Program-made: the position numbers and the translations under genes
Source: Oscarella lobularis
Lineage: Eukaryota; Porifera; Homoscleromorpha; Homosclerophorida; Oscarellidae
Assembly (NCBI RefSeq): GCF_947507565.1
Contig: NC_089175.1
Coordinates: 3,027,733 to 3,091,732, forward strand
DNA: 64,000 nt
Direction: 5' to 3'
Part shown: one piece after another, positions 1-10,946 of the stretch
How the letters are laid out: every line of letters starts with the position of its first letter
How positions within the stretch are numbered: the stretch's first letter is position 1
Notes under the pieces: model-generated
What the model saw: only the letters and a program-made list of their open reading frames with translations
Told to the model about the DNA's origin: nothing
Databases searched by the model: none

Positions 1-964
1 ACTGCCCACTGTATTATTAGCTTCACATACATACTTGCCTCCCGTTTCATTTGATGCAATAATGTCATAACTCCACTCTATTACAGTTTCTGTTGGTGGA
101 GCTTTAGTTGGAGAGTTCCCTGGTATCATGACACCATTTCTGAATAGGGAACGCACAGTCGCCACAGGAAATGAGTCAGAATGGCACGTGACAGTAATTG
201 GGCTCCCTTTCTTTACCACTGATGACGACGGAGTGAAGGTAATGTTGACGCTTGGTTTATCTAGAGCAAACGTGGTTCAGGAGTTAGAAATATAGACAAT
301 AATACTCACATGACACGGTAACAACTGCAGAAGCTGAAACGCTTCCAAATTCATTTCTCACGTAGCACGTATATGTTCCTGCATCGTTCCTTTGTATGTT
401 TGATAGCAAAAGAGTATTGATCGTGCTTCCAGTAGTGTTTGAGTCTCTCCCAGCATCAATTTGTTGAGCGGTTCCTTTTGCTGTGAATTTCCAAAATATT
501 TCTCCGACCGGTTGTATTCCCATAGCAAAGGAGCATGTTAGCGGGACGTCGTTTCCCTCAATGCCTTCTGTCGGATTTGTGGGAGAAGCGCCAATTGTGG
601 GTGCAGCTGAACAGAGTACACAGCTACTCACTACCTCCTCTCGTTCCTTCTCAGAAGCTCTTACCTCCTTGTGTCAAAGTAAACACAGTGCTGTCAGTGA
701 TCGAACCGTCGCTCGTGTTTGTTGCTCGACAGAACCATTTCGCGTTGAGTTCATTCAATGTCAAAGCGCCTGCATTGGCAAGATGAAGACGACTGCTTCT
801 GTCCGAGATCGTCGTGACGGTGAACTTGGACGTAATGAGAATTTTGTTGACGTCGTTCTCGTGCCACGTTATCGTCGACGGATCCCGCGTAGTACACACC
901 ACGTCGACGGAACCACTCGGCGAAATGTACTCGAACATTTGAGGTGACTCGGTGAATACTGGCG
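1..964 (-). CDS. Ig-domain receptor IgR1, partial (three Ig exons)
   Basis: Three consecutive phase-1 exons are visible on the minus strand: 665-964, 310-606 and up to 260, which runs off the window. Each encodes one Ig-like domain with paired cysteines; the F-strand signatures are WFCRAT, YTCYVRN and YVCEAN. Such domains normally mediate extracellular recognition or adhesion. No signal-peptide exon could be found between 965 and the divergent gene starting at 1184, so the 5' end is missing or altered. The first exon (735-964) is nearly identical to the first Ig exon of the oppositely oriented gene at 1316. Membrane segment and tail lie outside the window. The Ig assignment is firm; the gene model is incomplete. 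Confidence 0.85.
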
Positions 965-1183
965 CTGAAAACACCTAAATTAGAACCTGACCTTGAGCGT
1001 ACATCATCTCACATGAACTTATAGTTGCGGTGAGTAGGAGTTCACAGAAAACGATAATTGTGTCTTGCCACATCATTAGAGTGGAATCCGGACGTGACTA
1101 AAGCTAATTGCAACTGCGCAGGCGCAATCGTCTGTAGCACAAGGCCTCGGGAAATTACGCAGGACTGTTGCCATTTCACGACC

Positions 1184-1548
1184 ATGGCGTCGAAATCGGT
1201 TGCTTTTCTACTCTTACTTTTACATGCTATGCGTATTTTAGGAGCATGTAAGAAAATACGGCGCTGTGCAATTCGAATTGGCGGAACAACCGTCACGTTT
1301 CTCTTTGTCTTTTAGCGCCAGTATTCACCGAGTCACCTCAAATGTTCGAGTACATTTCGCCGAGTGGTTCCGTCGACGTGGTGTGTACTACGCAGAATCC
1401 GTCAAACATAACGTGGCACGAGAACGACGTCAACAAAACTCTCATTACCTCCAAGTTCACCGTCACGACGATCTCGGACAGAAGCAGTCGTCTTCATCTT
1501 GCCAATGCAGGCACTTTGACATTGAATGAACTCAACGCGAAACGGTTC
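1184..1548 (+). CDS. Ig-domain receptor IgR2, 5' part (signal peptide and first Ig exon)
   Basis: Exon 1184-1247 starts ATG within the context accATGg and encodes a typical signal peptide (MASKSVAFLLLLLHAMRILG) ending in phase 1 at a gtaaga donor. Exon 2 starts at 1316 after a tttag acceptor and gives an Ig domain (SPVFTESPQMF onward) with the B-strand cysteine in VDVVC. It is cut by the N gap at 1549 before the second cysteine. The Ig exon is almost the same protein as the first Ig exon of IgR1 on the other strand. The gene probably continues through the gap to the tail at 1749-1898, but this link is inference. Confidence 0.8.
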
Positions 1549-1748
1549 NNNNNNNNNNNNNNNNNNNNNNNNNNNNNNNNNNNNNNNNNNNNNNNNNNNN
1601 NNNNNNNNNNNNNNNNNNNNNNNNNNNNNNNNNNNNNNNNNNNNNNNNNNNNNNNNNNNNNNNNNNNNNNNNNNNNNNNNNNNNNNNNNNNNNNNNNNNN
1701 NNNNNNNNNNNNNNNNNNNNNNNNNNNNNNNNNNNNNNNNNNNNNNNN
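1549..1748. other. Assembly gap of 200 N
   Basis: Exactly 200 undetermined bases, the usual placeholder for a gap of unknown size. The distance and even the adjacency of the sequences on each side are therefore not established by the sequence. Confidence 1.
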
Positions 1749-1898
1749 CGCGTGGAATACGCATCAATTGATCGCGACGCTAGTCGCCGTCACAGGGAGG
1801 CGAAGAAGGCCGAGGAGGAAGCAGCTGCAACCGCAGTGGGCTCGCCTGATCCACCAAAAGGCCAGCCAGACGAAACCGAACTGTCCACAATGGTGTGA
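1749..1898 (+). CDS. Receptor cytoplasmic tail, 3' end (ITIM-like and PDZ-ligand motifs)
   Basis: Open frame of 49 codons emerging from the gap and ending in TGA at 1896-1898. It is charged (HREAKKAEEEAAA) and looks like the C-terminal cytoplasmic exon of a membrane receptor, probably IgR2. It contains VEYASI, which fits the ITIM pattern (S/I/V/L)xYxx(I/V/L). The last residues STMV fit a class I PDZ ligand (S/T-x-hydrophobic). The frame was chosen because it alone is open to a stop followed by AT-rich 3' sequence with AATAAA at 2104. Assignment to IgR2 depends on the unseen gap. Confidence 0.6.
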   Translation, partial: RVEYASIDRDASRRHREAKKAEEEAAATAVGSPDPPKGQPDETELSTMV

Positions 1899-2103
1899 GA
1901 CAGAGGTCCCGCGCGCGTGAACGGGGGGAAGGGGGCTGAAGTAGGAACAGTAGTATTGAATTTTAAGTGTGACGTCAAAAATTTTCGTCGTTTTTTCCGT
2001 GTCCGTGTTTTTTTGTCGGTTTTTGATTATTATTGCTTTGTCGCTGTTTTAGAGAAAGAGTGAAAGCTGGAGGCGATGTGTACGTTTTATTTGATTTGAT
2101 GAG

Positions 2104-2109
2104 AATAAA
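2104..2109 (+). promoter_or_regulatory. Polyadenylation signal AATAAA
   Basis: AATAAA lies about 205 bp after the stop codon at 1898 in AT-rich sequence, the expected position for the end of the receptor transcript. From 1899 to 2574 I see no gene; several GC-rich open frames there lack splice context. Confidence 0.5.
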
Positions 2110-2574
2110 TATTTAGCCCCCCATCTTTTTTTGGAGACCCAGGGGGGCGCGGCGTGGGAGGACAGGGGCGCGTAGGACGCGGATTGTTGAAATCCGGTCT
2201 TCTCCGAACTGGCGCGACGTTGCGGTGTGGCGAACAGGAAGGGCGTTGGCCGGATTTCCAAATGCAGAGCGGAAAACGTAAAAATGCTCTCGAAACGCCT
2301 CGACTCATCGAATCGGAAACAGCACGTCGGCGTTTTTTATGTACTGGGCGTGTGCTCTAATGGCCTTCGAGGAACGCCGCGGGGGAACCGACGCCTCGAT
2401 CGTTCGCTTTCGCTCGTTCGCTTTCGTTTTAGCGGTTTTCGATCGTTTCCGTTCTTCGTTGGTGTGTTTGGGGCTCTTTTGACGGTGTTTAGGGTGCGTA
2501 CGCTTTAGCGCTTACGTGTTTACGATGCGTTTAGGGAGGGCTTACGTGGAGCCGACGAATTTCATTCACGCCTT

Positions 2575-2712
2575 TCATCTTCTCCAGTCGATTCGCTTGT
2601 CTTCGGTCGAGCGCATCTTCTTCTTTTGATCCTTCTTGACCTTTTTGTCGTCGTCGGTGCGCCGAAAAGTGGAGAAAACGCTTCGAATCGCCGCCGGATC
2701 TTCAACTTCCTT
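2575..2712 (-). CDS. Possible terminal coding exon, lysine-rich, unrecognised
   Basis: On the minus strand a cacag acceptor at 2713 opens a 45-residue frame ending in TGA (2575-2577), very basic in its second half (KKVKKDQKKKM). I do not recognise it. It lies downstream of the normal last exon of IgR3 on the same strand, so it could be an alternative C-terminal exon of that gene, the end of an unseen gene, or chance. Sequence 2713-2955 is AT-rich and shows nothing else. Confidence 0.2.
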   Translation of the reverse strand, partial: KEVEDPAAIRSVFSTFRRTDDDKKVKKDQKKKMRSTEDKRIDWRR

Positions 2713-2955
2713 CTGTGTTCAGCGCGCTACAACCCGTATGCTACTTGCAAATAAAATAATTTAGCATCGACAGTGTACTGTAATCACTCTAAAAATGCCA
2801 TAAATTAGATCTAAAGGCAAAGAAAACGTTCTGCAAAAAAATTGTCCACTACGAACAAACATGCATGAGAATTTTGATCATTAATTTTAATTACGGGGTC
2901 CCGCCAAAAACCCTATGTACACGAACAGACACATCGAAACCAAACATTTCTCAAA

Positions 2956-5900
2956 CTAAACATCAGATTCAAAAGTTGGCGACGCGACGGGCTCAAAAGG
3001 CGGCGGCGGCGACGACGCCTTCGGCTGCCCTCCGTTACTATCGAACTGTAGATTGAGAGTCGTTGTTATTGGGACTTCGACTTCCACTGAACGAGAACGC
3101 GATCGTCGAGTCGTCTCGTCATGGTCGATTTCCGCGTACGGCGTCTCCTCTCGTATGCGCTGCTGAATGCGAGGCGGACGATGGTGCGGTGAGGTGAACT
3201 GGAGTTCGACGTAGCTGAGAGTCGTCGAGTGCATTGGGTCGCCCGACTCGGCGACGCGACCGTTTGCGTTGAACGAGCTGTACTGGTGGTCTGCGGACGT
3301 TTCGAAAGACCTGAAAAAGGGACAACTTTAGGTGTGGAAACCAGGCGTTTTTCTGATTAAACCCCACATGCAAAACACGTGCATCTATAATCGAAGATAC
3401 GCTCCCTTTTTTTACCTGTCGGGCTTGTACCATCCACTTGCGTCAACTGGTCCTTCAATCCAGCCTTGGGGAGATAGACTACACTTAGATTGATCTTACC
3501 AGATTGATATGCTCTTACTGCTTGGTCTGTCCTCGCTCATGTTATACTTGTTTGACCTCGTTTTCGAGTAGCAACAGCAGATGAAAAGTATGATGAAAAA
3601 GAGTACAAGGCCGCCGCCAACCGACCCTATAGCGACGATGATTCCCGTCGAAAGGCCATTTTTGCTTTTAACTTCCTCTTCTTCCGTTCCTGCAGCAAAA
3701 AAAACAATTAGAAAGTGAAAGTCTCTTCGTCTTTCGGGAGATATCACTCGCGACCAAGGTTTCGTCCTTTATCAATTAGGGTCATTATAAATCATTTTCC
3801 CTAAGTTGGTTGGAAGGGAGCCTTGCCAGATTTATCAGGCTAGCCTAATCTGGGACATTCTCATCGCTCATGGGAGAAGCAAGCGCGCCGCCCATTGTGC
3901 CGTAAAAGGGAAATGGCTACAATACCATCTGCCTTGGTCTTCTATTTCCCTACCTGACTGCGTGGTGAAGTTGTATCTGAGGGACTCGGTTTCCAATCCG
4001 TCCAGTTCCGTCACCAGCCACACAATGTACGTCGTATTCGACTCCAATCCAGTGACGGAAAACTCGTTCATGCCCGGTGTCACCGTCTTGCTCTCGTTCT
4101 TGCTGTCGCCCACTTTCTTCCACCACAACGTCACTTTCAATTCGCCGTCGGTCGGCGCCAATTCATCCCACAAGAGAACCGCTCCGTCAAAAGACGCCTT
4201 GACCTGGATCACTTTGACGGGATCGGGTTTTTGCTGCGGCAGCGTTCTCGCCGTATGCTCCGAACTCCACGGACCGTCGCCGGCTCTGTTCGATCCTCGC
4301 AAGCGGAAAACGTACGTCGTATTGGGCGAGAGATTTTCGACGGTGAAGCCGGTCAACGAGCCTTCGATATTATCCTCGGTGAGCTCCCAAGTCGAAGAGG
4401 GCGGCTCTCGCTGTTCGATTCTCCACAGCGTCGCTTTGTGCTGGACGCCGCTGTCAGTCCAGCTGAGTTCGATCTGAGAGACGTGCTGCGCTGCGACGCT
4501 CAGCGTTGGCTGCGACGGAGCCTCTAGAAAACAAAGGCAAGTTGAGTCTCTAATCATGCCTGTGAGACGTGCAATGATCTAGTATACGTTACAAAGAACG
4601 TTGCAGTCTATCGTGTATGCTCCTTCCGATTAGCACATGCTGGGATGTGACCACTCGCACGCTTTCTCAGCCAGATAAAGGGAGTAGGTACTACTACTAC
4701 TTTCTACTGACCGTTTGCTGGCGTTTCCACCTGAGAGCTAATTGCTTTGATGCTTGGTCCCACAGCATTGTAAATAGTGATTCGAAATACGTAGCTCGTC
4801 TTCTCGGTCAATCCCGTGACGGCCGTCGCCTCGTCGCTCGGCGCTGGCTGAATGCTAGCCTCTTCCCACTCGGAGCTTGAAACCACTCTGTATTCAACGA
4901 CGGTTTTAGTAATGGACAGACCACCCAAATCAGCAGGAAACTTCCAGAAGAGCTGAACGACTTTGTCGTTCGTCGGCTCAGCTCGGAAGCCGGTGACTGC
5001 ACCGGGAACTGCAAAGAATGGATTAATTATAATGAACATTTAATGTGTTTCCCAAAGATTTGCCTGTTGTGCCAGTGGTTTCAGTAATTGGGAGGCTATA
5101 CGGTCCAGAGAAGATTCTATTAGAGGCTGACACGTCGACCGTATATCGAGTTCCTTTGGCAAGACCGGTAAGCGTTGCTTCCTTCGAACCGTCCGTCGTG
5201 TTTAGGAATTTAGCTGTTGACACACTGCCACCGCTTGCATAATAGCGAACGGTGTAGTGTCGAATCACACCGTGACTGTCATTCAGACCCAATGGAGCCT
5301 ATATAACACAAATAATCAGAAGAAAAGCTCTCAGGGGGGCCCCGGAGTTTCCTCACCTGCCAGGACACTGTGAACTGTGTTGGTCTAATTTTATCAATCA
5401 CAACTCCTTGAGCCTTGGGCGGAGCTAAGAAGAAAACCAATAATACGTCAATCTCTCTCTTGCTGCAAAAAATCTTTACTAAGAGGATGAGTGATAACTT
5501 CATCTGACGGTAGACCGAAATCTCCTCTTCCCACCTCATTCACAGCTTTGAGTTTGAAGTAATAACGCTTGTTCGGAGCCAAGCCGGTCAACGTTGCTGG
5601 AGGTCCATTTATTTTTTTGTCCTTGTCATACTGCACCCATCGATCAATGTCTTCCACTTGATACTGAACTTTGTACTCGGATATCGTTCCATGGCCATCG
5701 AATCCAACCGTCCAAGTAAGAGTGATGTCGTGAATTCCGATTTGAACCTTTGCGGGTTTTCCAGGAGGTCCCGGAGGCACTACAAATACAAAAATAGCTC
5801 AAAACCACATCCGTCAATCAGCCAATAACGAAACAAGAAAAGAAAAAAGGCCGGGCCCCCCACTCTCACCTTTCACAACAACGTCAAAGTCCCGCGTATC

Positions 5901-7190
5901 TTCGCCGTGAGTATTCTCCGCCACGCACGTGTACGTCCCCGTGTCATTCAACGAGAGAATCGACACCGAAAGGGTACCGTTATCATGAACGACTCTTCGA
6001 GCGTCATCGATCGCCGATCCATTATGCCTCCACTTGTACGTCGACGGCGGTAACGCGTCGGCGAAGCACTCGAAATTCGCTCGCGTGCCGTTGGCGACCC
6101 TATACGGCTCGTTTCGCGTCGTAATCACTTTCGGTTTATCTAAGAGACCATATTAATTAATGCGCGCACGCGCGCGCGGCGAATTCTTTACATTCCACCA
6201 CGAGTTTTCGCGTCGTTTCGTTTCTTCCGGCCATATTGACGGCGGCGCATCGATAAGTGCCGGCTTCGCTGCGTTTCGCGTTCGAAATCGTGTGAGTGAG
6301 CGCGCCGCCTTCGCTCTTTTTGAGTTGTTCGTTGCCGCGGTAGAGCGTCACGTTCGGCGCCGGAACGCCTTTGAATGAACACGTGACGTTCACCGGTTTG
6401 TTCTCGATGGCGACGATTGGAGAGAATTGGGGAACGATTGGCGACGGTTCGACTACAAAGGAAGACGATTAGGTCGAGGGCGGAGGGGTTCGAGTCTTCG
6501 AGACGACAAAACATTCGTTCCCACGCTATAAAATCCCGGCGTAATTGAAATTCGCGACCCCCCCCCCCCCCCCCCCCCCCCCCCGATCTCGCGCCAAAAA
6601 AATTCTCTACGAGACTTCGCTCACCCGCAATGGTAAAAAATCTTCTCGGCCCGATGAAATCCTTGTTTGGATCTGGATTGACTCCCTGGCAATAGTAGGA
6701 ACCCTCTGTTCGTTTCGAGAAGCTCAAAATCGTCACGGTGACTAGCTGATTGGGAGCGAAATGGACCATCCAGTCGCCGGACACGTTATTGACGGTGGTC
6801 GGCGTCGATCCGTCGACGAGTTGAACGTGAGCTCGCACGATAAATCCATTCCCAGCGGCCTGACACTGAAACGACACGCGATCGCCTTCGAGCGCGATCG
6901 TCTCTTCGGGGTATCGAAGCCAATTGGGCGGAAGATCGCCGAGCGCTAAACGAGAAACGGCTTTTGTGAGCCAGAGGCAGTGTTTTTTCTTTCGCGCGAG
7001 CGAAGGGATTTCTGTGAATACTCAACGCGTTTGCGTGTACAGCGCGTTCGAGGGCGTTTATCTTTGTGAAGCGCTCGTTCTATTTTCCATACGGTCGGGT
7101 CTTCGGTTTGTGAAGTGGAACCTTACTTGATGACGTAAATAGTGACGCGACGGCGAGAAATAGCGCGACGAGCGCGTTTCTCTGCTTCAT
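2956..7190 (-). CDS. IgR3: 3 Ig + 5 FN3 receptor with ITIM/ITSM tail and ESDV end
   Basis: Twelve exons: 7127-7190, 6625-6945, 6192-6452, 5870-6139, 5480-5779, 5357-5424, 5064-5298, 4712-5008, 3954-4523, 3500-3689, 3416-3478, 2956-3310. They total 2,994 nt in frame, for 997 residues. Signal peptide from ATG 7190; Ig domains at about 22-128, 129-215 and 216-305; five FN3 domains at 306-795, the last two in one exon; one membrane helix near 808-832 (IIVAIGSVGGGLVLFFIILF) followed by CCCYSK. The tail has LSYVEL (Tyr ~913, ITIM) and TPYAEI (Tyr ~938, ITSM), 25 residues apart, then a proline-rich stretch and the terminus ESDV. Known ITIM/ITSM receptors recruit SH2 phosphatases; that role here is inferred. 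The intron after 5064 uses a GC donor that phase supports. A single-pass surface receptor is near certain; its ligand is unknown. Confidence 0.92.
6558..6584. repeat. Poly-C run of 27
   Basis: Uninterrupted C27 on the + strand, G27 in the IgR3 transcript, inside the intron between its first two Ig exons. A G-tract this long could form quadruplex structures and will vary in length. Confidence 0.95.
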
Positions 7191-8293
7191 TTGTCCCTTG
7201 GTGTCGTCTGTAAACGATTGGGCGGGCGTACTGTAGAGAGTTGGCAGGGGGGAGTCTCCTTCGAACGCCCGAGAGAATAACAAGGAGGTTCTGAGGGCGG
7301 CTTAGCGCACTGAGGGTGGGCACGTGCACACCCGGATGTGGTTCATTCGCCTGCGCGGAGCCTGCCAGGGTGGAGGAACCTGCGGATCGCGTTATTGAAA
7401 ATCGAGATGTTTTGTCCGATGTATGCACCAAAATAGCTTTTGCTTTCTGATCGCAGAAATTGACTTACTTTTCGCAAACTTTTGGTATGTGGGAGGAGTC
7501 TCCAGACTTCACTGGCTAGCAAAAATAGATCTCTCAGTGAGACCCCCGTTGTGACGACTGTGGACTTATTTATTTTCCAAGCACGTTATTAGCTGAACCT
7601 CGTCTAATTTTCTGCAAGTCTTCAAAGAAAGACACTTTTACAGCACGTTCCTCGCCCAAGCTCTACCTAATGCAGGTGTACCTTCAAGTGACGATCACCT
7701 GACAATCATTGCTTCACAAACAAATTAATTTTTGACAAATTCAGGGAAATATTCTAAATGGGATGATGCATAAGCAGCGCTACTGCCTTCATAACGTTCA
7801 ACATTGAATCTTTTTGCTAAAATAGAGATCACGACTCTGTTGTAGTAAGACGGAGCGTGGGATGCACCAGCATCTTGTTGACCAGACCTCAGGCTACAAT
7901 AAACAAGCTCGCCATTTGCTGTAAGCTCACAAAGCCTTTGAGATCATCGATGGGATCGCTCTTACCTCTTTACCCCGTATCTTCTGACTTTTTCGTCGCC
8001 GACGCGTGCGAGCGCGACGGGACGTCATTATCCGACTCCGCCTATTCCGACGCCTCCAGGGCTTCCTTTCCCTTGTGGTGGCCGCGCACCGCCACTTCGA
8101 GCAGGCGCAGTCGAACCGAACGTCAATCCGTGTGACATTCCATCCCGTCCCTCGTCGTTGTGTACACAAAACGCGAAACGAAGAGACAGCGTTCGAAGTC
8201 GCAGCACTCGCAACTGATCGTCAGACGACTCCCGACACGCGACGCGCTCACACGCGACCCTGTCTCGCGCCCGAATCGCATCCTCTCATCGCG
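7191..8293. promoter_or_regulatory. Divergent intergenic region between IgR3 and IgR4
   Basis: About 1.1 kb separates the start codons of two oppositely transcribed receptor genes with the same ectodomain plan, so both promoters must lie here. I see no convincing open frame with splice context and no clear TATA box. It is GC-rich at both flanks and AT-rich between about 7,430 and 7,900. Confidence 0.5.
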
Positions 8294-10906
8294 ATGACAA
8301 CGAAACCGCTTCTACTCGCCTATCTAACGGCAGCGCTAACGTGGACGGCAGGTAAATGCGCGCCACCTATCGCATCTCCCCCTCGCGAAATCGTGACAGC
8401 CTTCTTTCGTTTTATTTTATTCTTCCCGCAATCTAATTTCTCTTCGCACGACGCAGACGGTTCGTATTAGAATCGGCCTAATGCTATTGTCGCCGTCGCG
8501 AGCTCTCGATAGGACGTACGCCACGATGGTTTTTCTTGCGGGGGGCTGCTTGATTTTATTAGGGAAAAATCGGATCGTAAACGCATCCCCGTTAGAGCTG
8601 CGCGAGGAAGCGTTTAGAGGCGCGATTTCGAGACGCTTCCAGAGTTGAGGAATCTCCGCGATCGCAGCTTCATCGAATTAGGCTGTAGTAGAGAAAATAG
8701 AAGAGAACGTAGAAGAGAGCGTCCACGCGTCGAAGAATTGAGCATGCGCTTTTCGTTCGGCGCGCTCGACGACGAATTTTTCTGACTATTATTCTCGCCT
8801 TTTCGCGCAGTTGGCCAACGACTCGTCTCCGTTCCAAGCGATCGCATCGTCACGCTCGGCGAGCGCGTCGTTTTCACGTGCACGGCGGAGGATTCGGCGA
8901 CAGTCACGTGGCGCAAAGACGGCAATCCCGTGCACTTGTCCTCGAATATTAAACTCGATGGAACGCTCGTTGGATCGTCGGTAACCGGAAAATTGACGAT
9001 TTTGTCGATGACAAATGCCGACGAGGGCTCGTACGAATGCACGGCGGCGACGGTCTCTGGAACCCAAAATCAAAGCAAGCCCTTCGCATTGGAGATTGCA
9101 AGTAAGTTGCACGGCACCATGGGGAACAAGTAGAAAGGCCGAGCAAATGAAATCAACTAGTTGAGTTATATGTTCGTCTCATTGAATTACCACTGGTGCC
9201 TGATCTGATACTGGCCTTCACCATAGTAGAGGATAGAAAGTTTTCTTTGTGGGAATGCCCTAAGCTATGTAGTAGAACAATGTGTCTAAAGCGCCCCAGA
9301 CTTGAATATATTTTTTTCCTGGTCACCGATGGGGGGCAAATCAGACCGGCACTTTACTTGAATAAAAGAGCAGTCCGTTTGTACTTGCAATGAATATGCG
9401 AAAGAGTGCCTGTATGATGATAGCCCCTAACGCCACAATAGAACCCTTTGTAGAATCAACTCTATTTGTGGTTTGTGGACGCAATAACTGTTCGCTAAAA
9501 AAACGTGGGGGTGGGATCGTTCTGCGTTTTCGAATAATAGTTTAAGACTCCTATTTATAGAGCCGCCTGTGATCCGGTCGCCGCCGTCGCCCTTTTACGG
9601 AAACGAGTCGAGCGCGGTCGTCCTCGTTTGCGAAGTGACGGTCGCCGTCCCGCCGCCGCGTATCGCCTTTCTCCGCAACGGGGTCGAAGTGGCGGCGTCG
9701 ACACAGAACGCGATGTCGTTCGAGTGGCGAATTTCGAACGTTCAGCGCAGCGCCGCCGGCTCGTACCGGTGCAGAGCGACGAACATGGCCGGCACCGATA
9801 CCCAATTGGTTCAACTTATTGTCAACTGTAAGTATCTCTAACTGATCGTATTCAATGATTATTATTATCTGCGTAGATCCGCCGAGCGTTGCGCTGTCGA
9901 CTGGCGCGTCGATCGAGTTTCCCGTCAAGGAGTCGCGCACGATTCTCTGCAATACGACGGGATTGCCCTTGGCGCGCGTCTGGTGGACGTACGGCGGATC
10001 GAAGGTACGCGCTCCAGTGAAGTCTCTCTCCTATCAAGGATCGGCGAGTCTCGTGCTCGATGAATTGACTATGGACAACGCCGGCACGTACACGTGCAAC
10101 GCGGAGAATTTTCTCGGTAAAGGAGCGGGAACGGTTGACGTCAAACTTCAAGGTGAGAGCCTTAGAAATCCCTTTAGGGAGGTTAGACTTATTGATGCCC
10201 ACAGCCCCTTCCTTTATGTATATATAGAAATTTTCCTCTATCTCTCTCTCTCTCTCGTCTTTTCTAGGACCTCCTGGGCCTCCTGACGTTCCCGTTCTTC
10301 TTCGCGCCGCGCGGAACAGCCTCCATTTTCGTCTGTCGACCCCGTTCGACGGCAACAGTCCCATAACCGCCTACAAACTCCACTACAGCAACACGAACGG
10401 CAAAAACTGGACCGTCGTGCACGTTCGCGCGTCGCTCGCCGACGACTTCGAGCTCGATCGTCTCGCAGGAAACACGGCGTATCTGACGCGCGCTCAAGCG
10501 ATCAACCAATTCGGTCGATCGGCGTACTCGTCTCCTAGTCGAGCGTACGAAACGTTGCCGGCGTTGCCGTATCCGGCGCGTAGCGTCAAAACGTCGTCGA
10601 CGTCGACGACGATCAAACTCACGTGGCGCGTTCCGGAACTCGATGCCGACATGGGATCGCTGATCGGCTTCAAAATTCGCTACTATAAGACGGCCCAAGG
10701 CAAGAGCGCGGCTCAGGAGAAACTCGTCTTCGCGGACGCCGTGGAGTACGAGATCGAGGAGCTGAGTCGGGGGACTCAGTACACGGTGGGCGTCTACGCT
10801 TATTCGAGAGCCGGCGACGCGCCCAATACGAAAGAGATCATGGTGAATACAACCGTGTCAGGTAAATGATCTTAGAAGTTTTGATATATTAAAGGGTTCT
10901 AATTTC

Positions 10907-10946
<40 letters not shown>

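Noticed and set aside
2087-2508. Overlapping GC-rich open frames after the orphan tail
   Set aside because: Low-complexity composition, no domain, no splice context; they lie in the 3' flank of the receptor tail.
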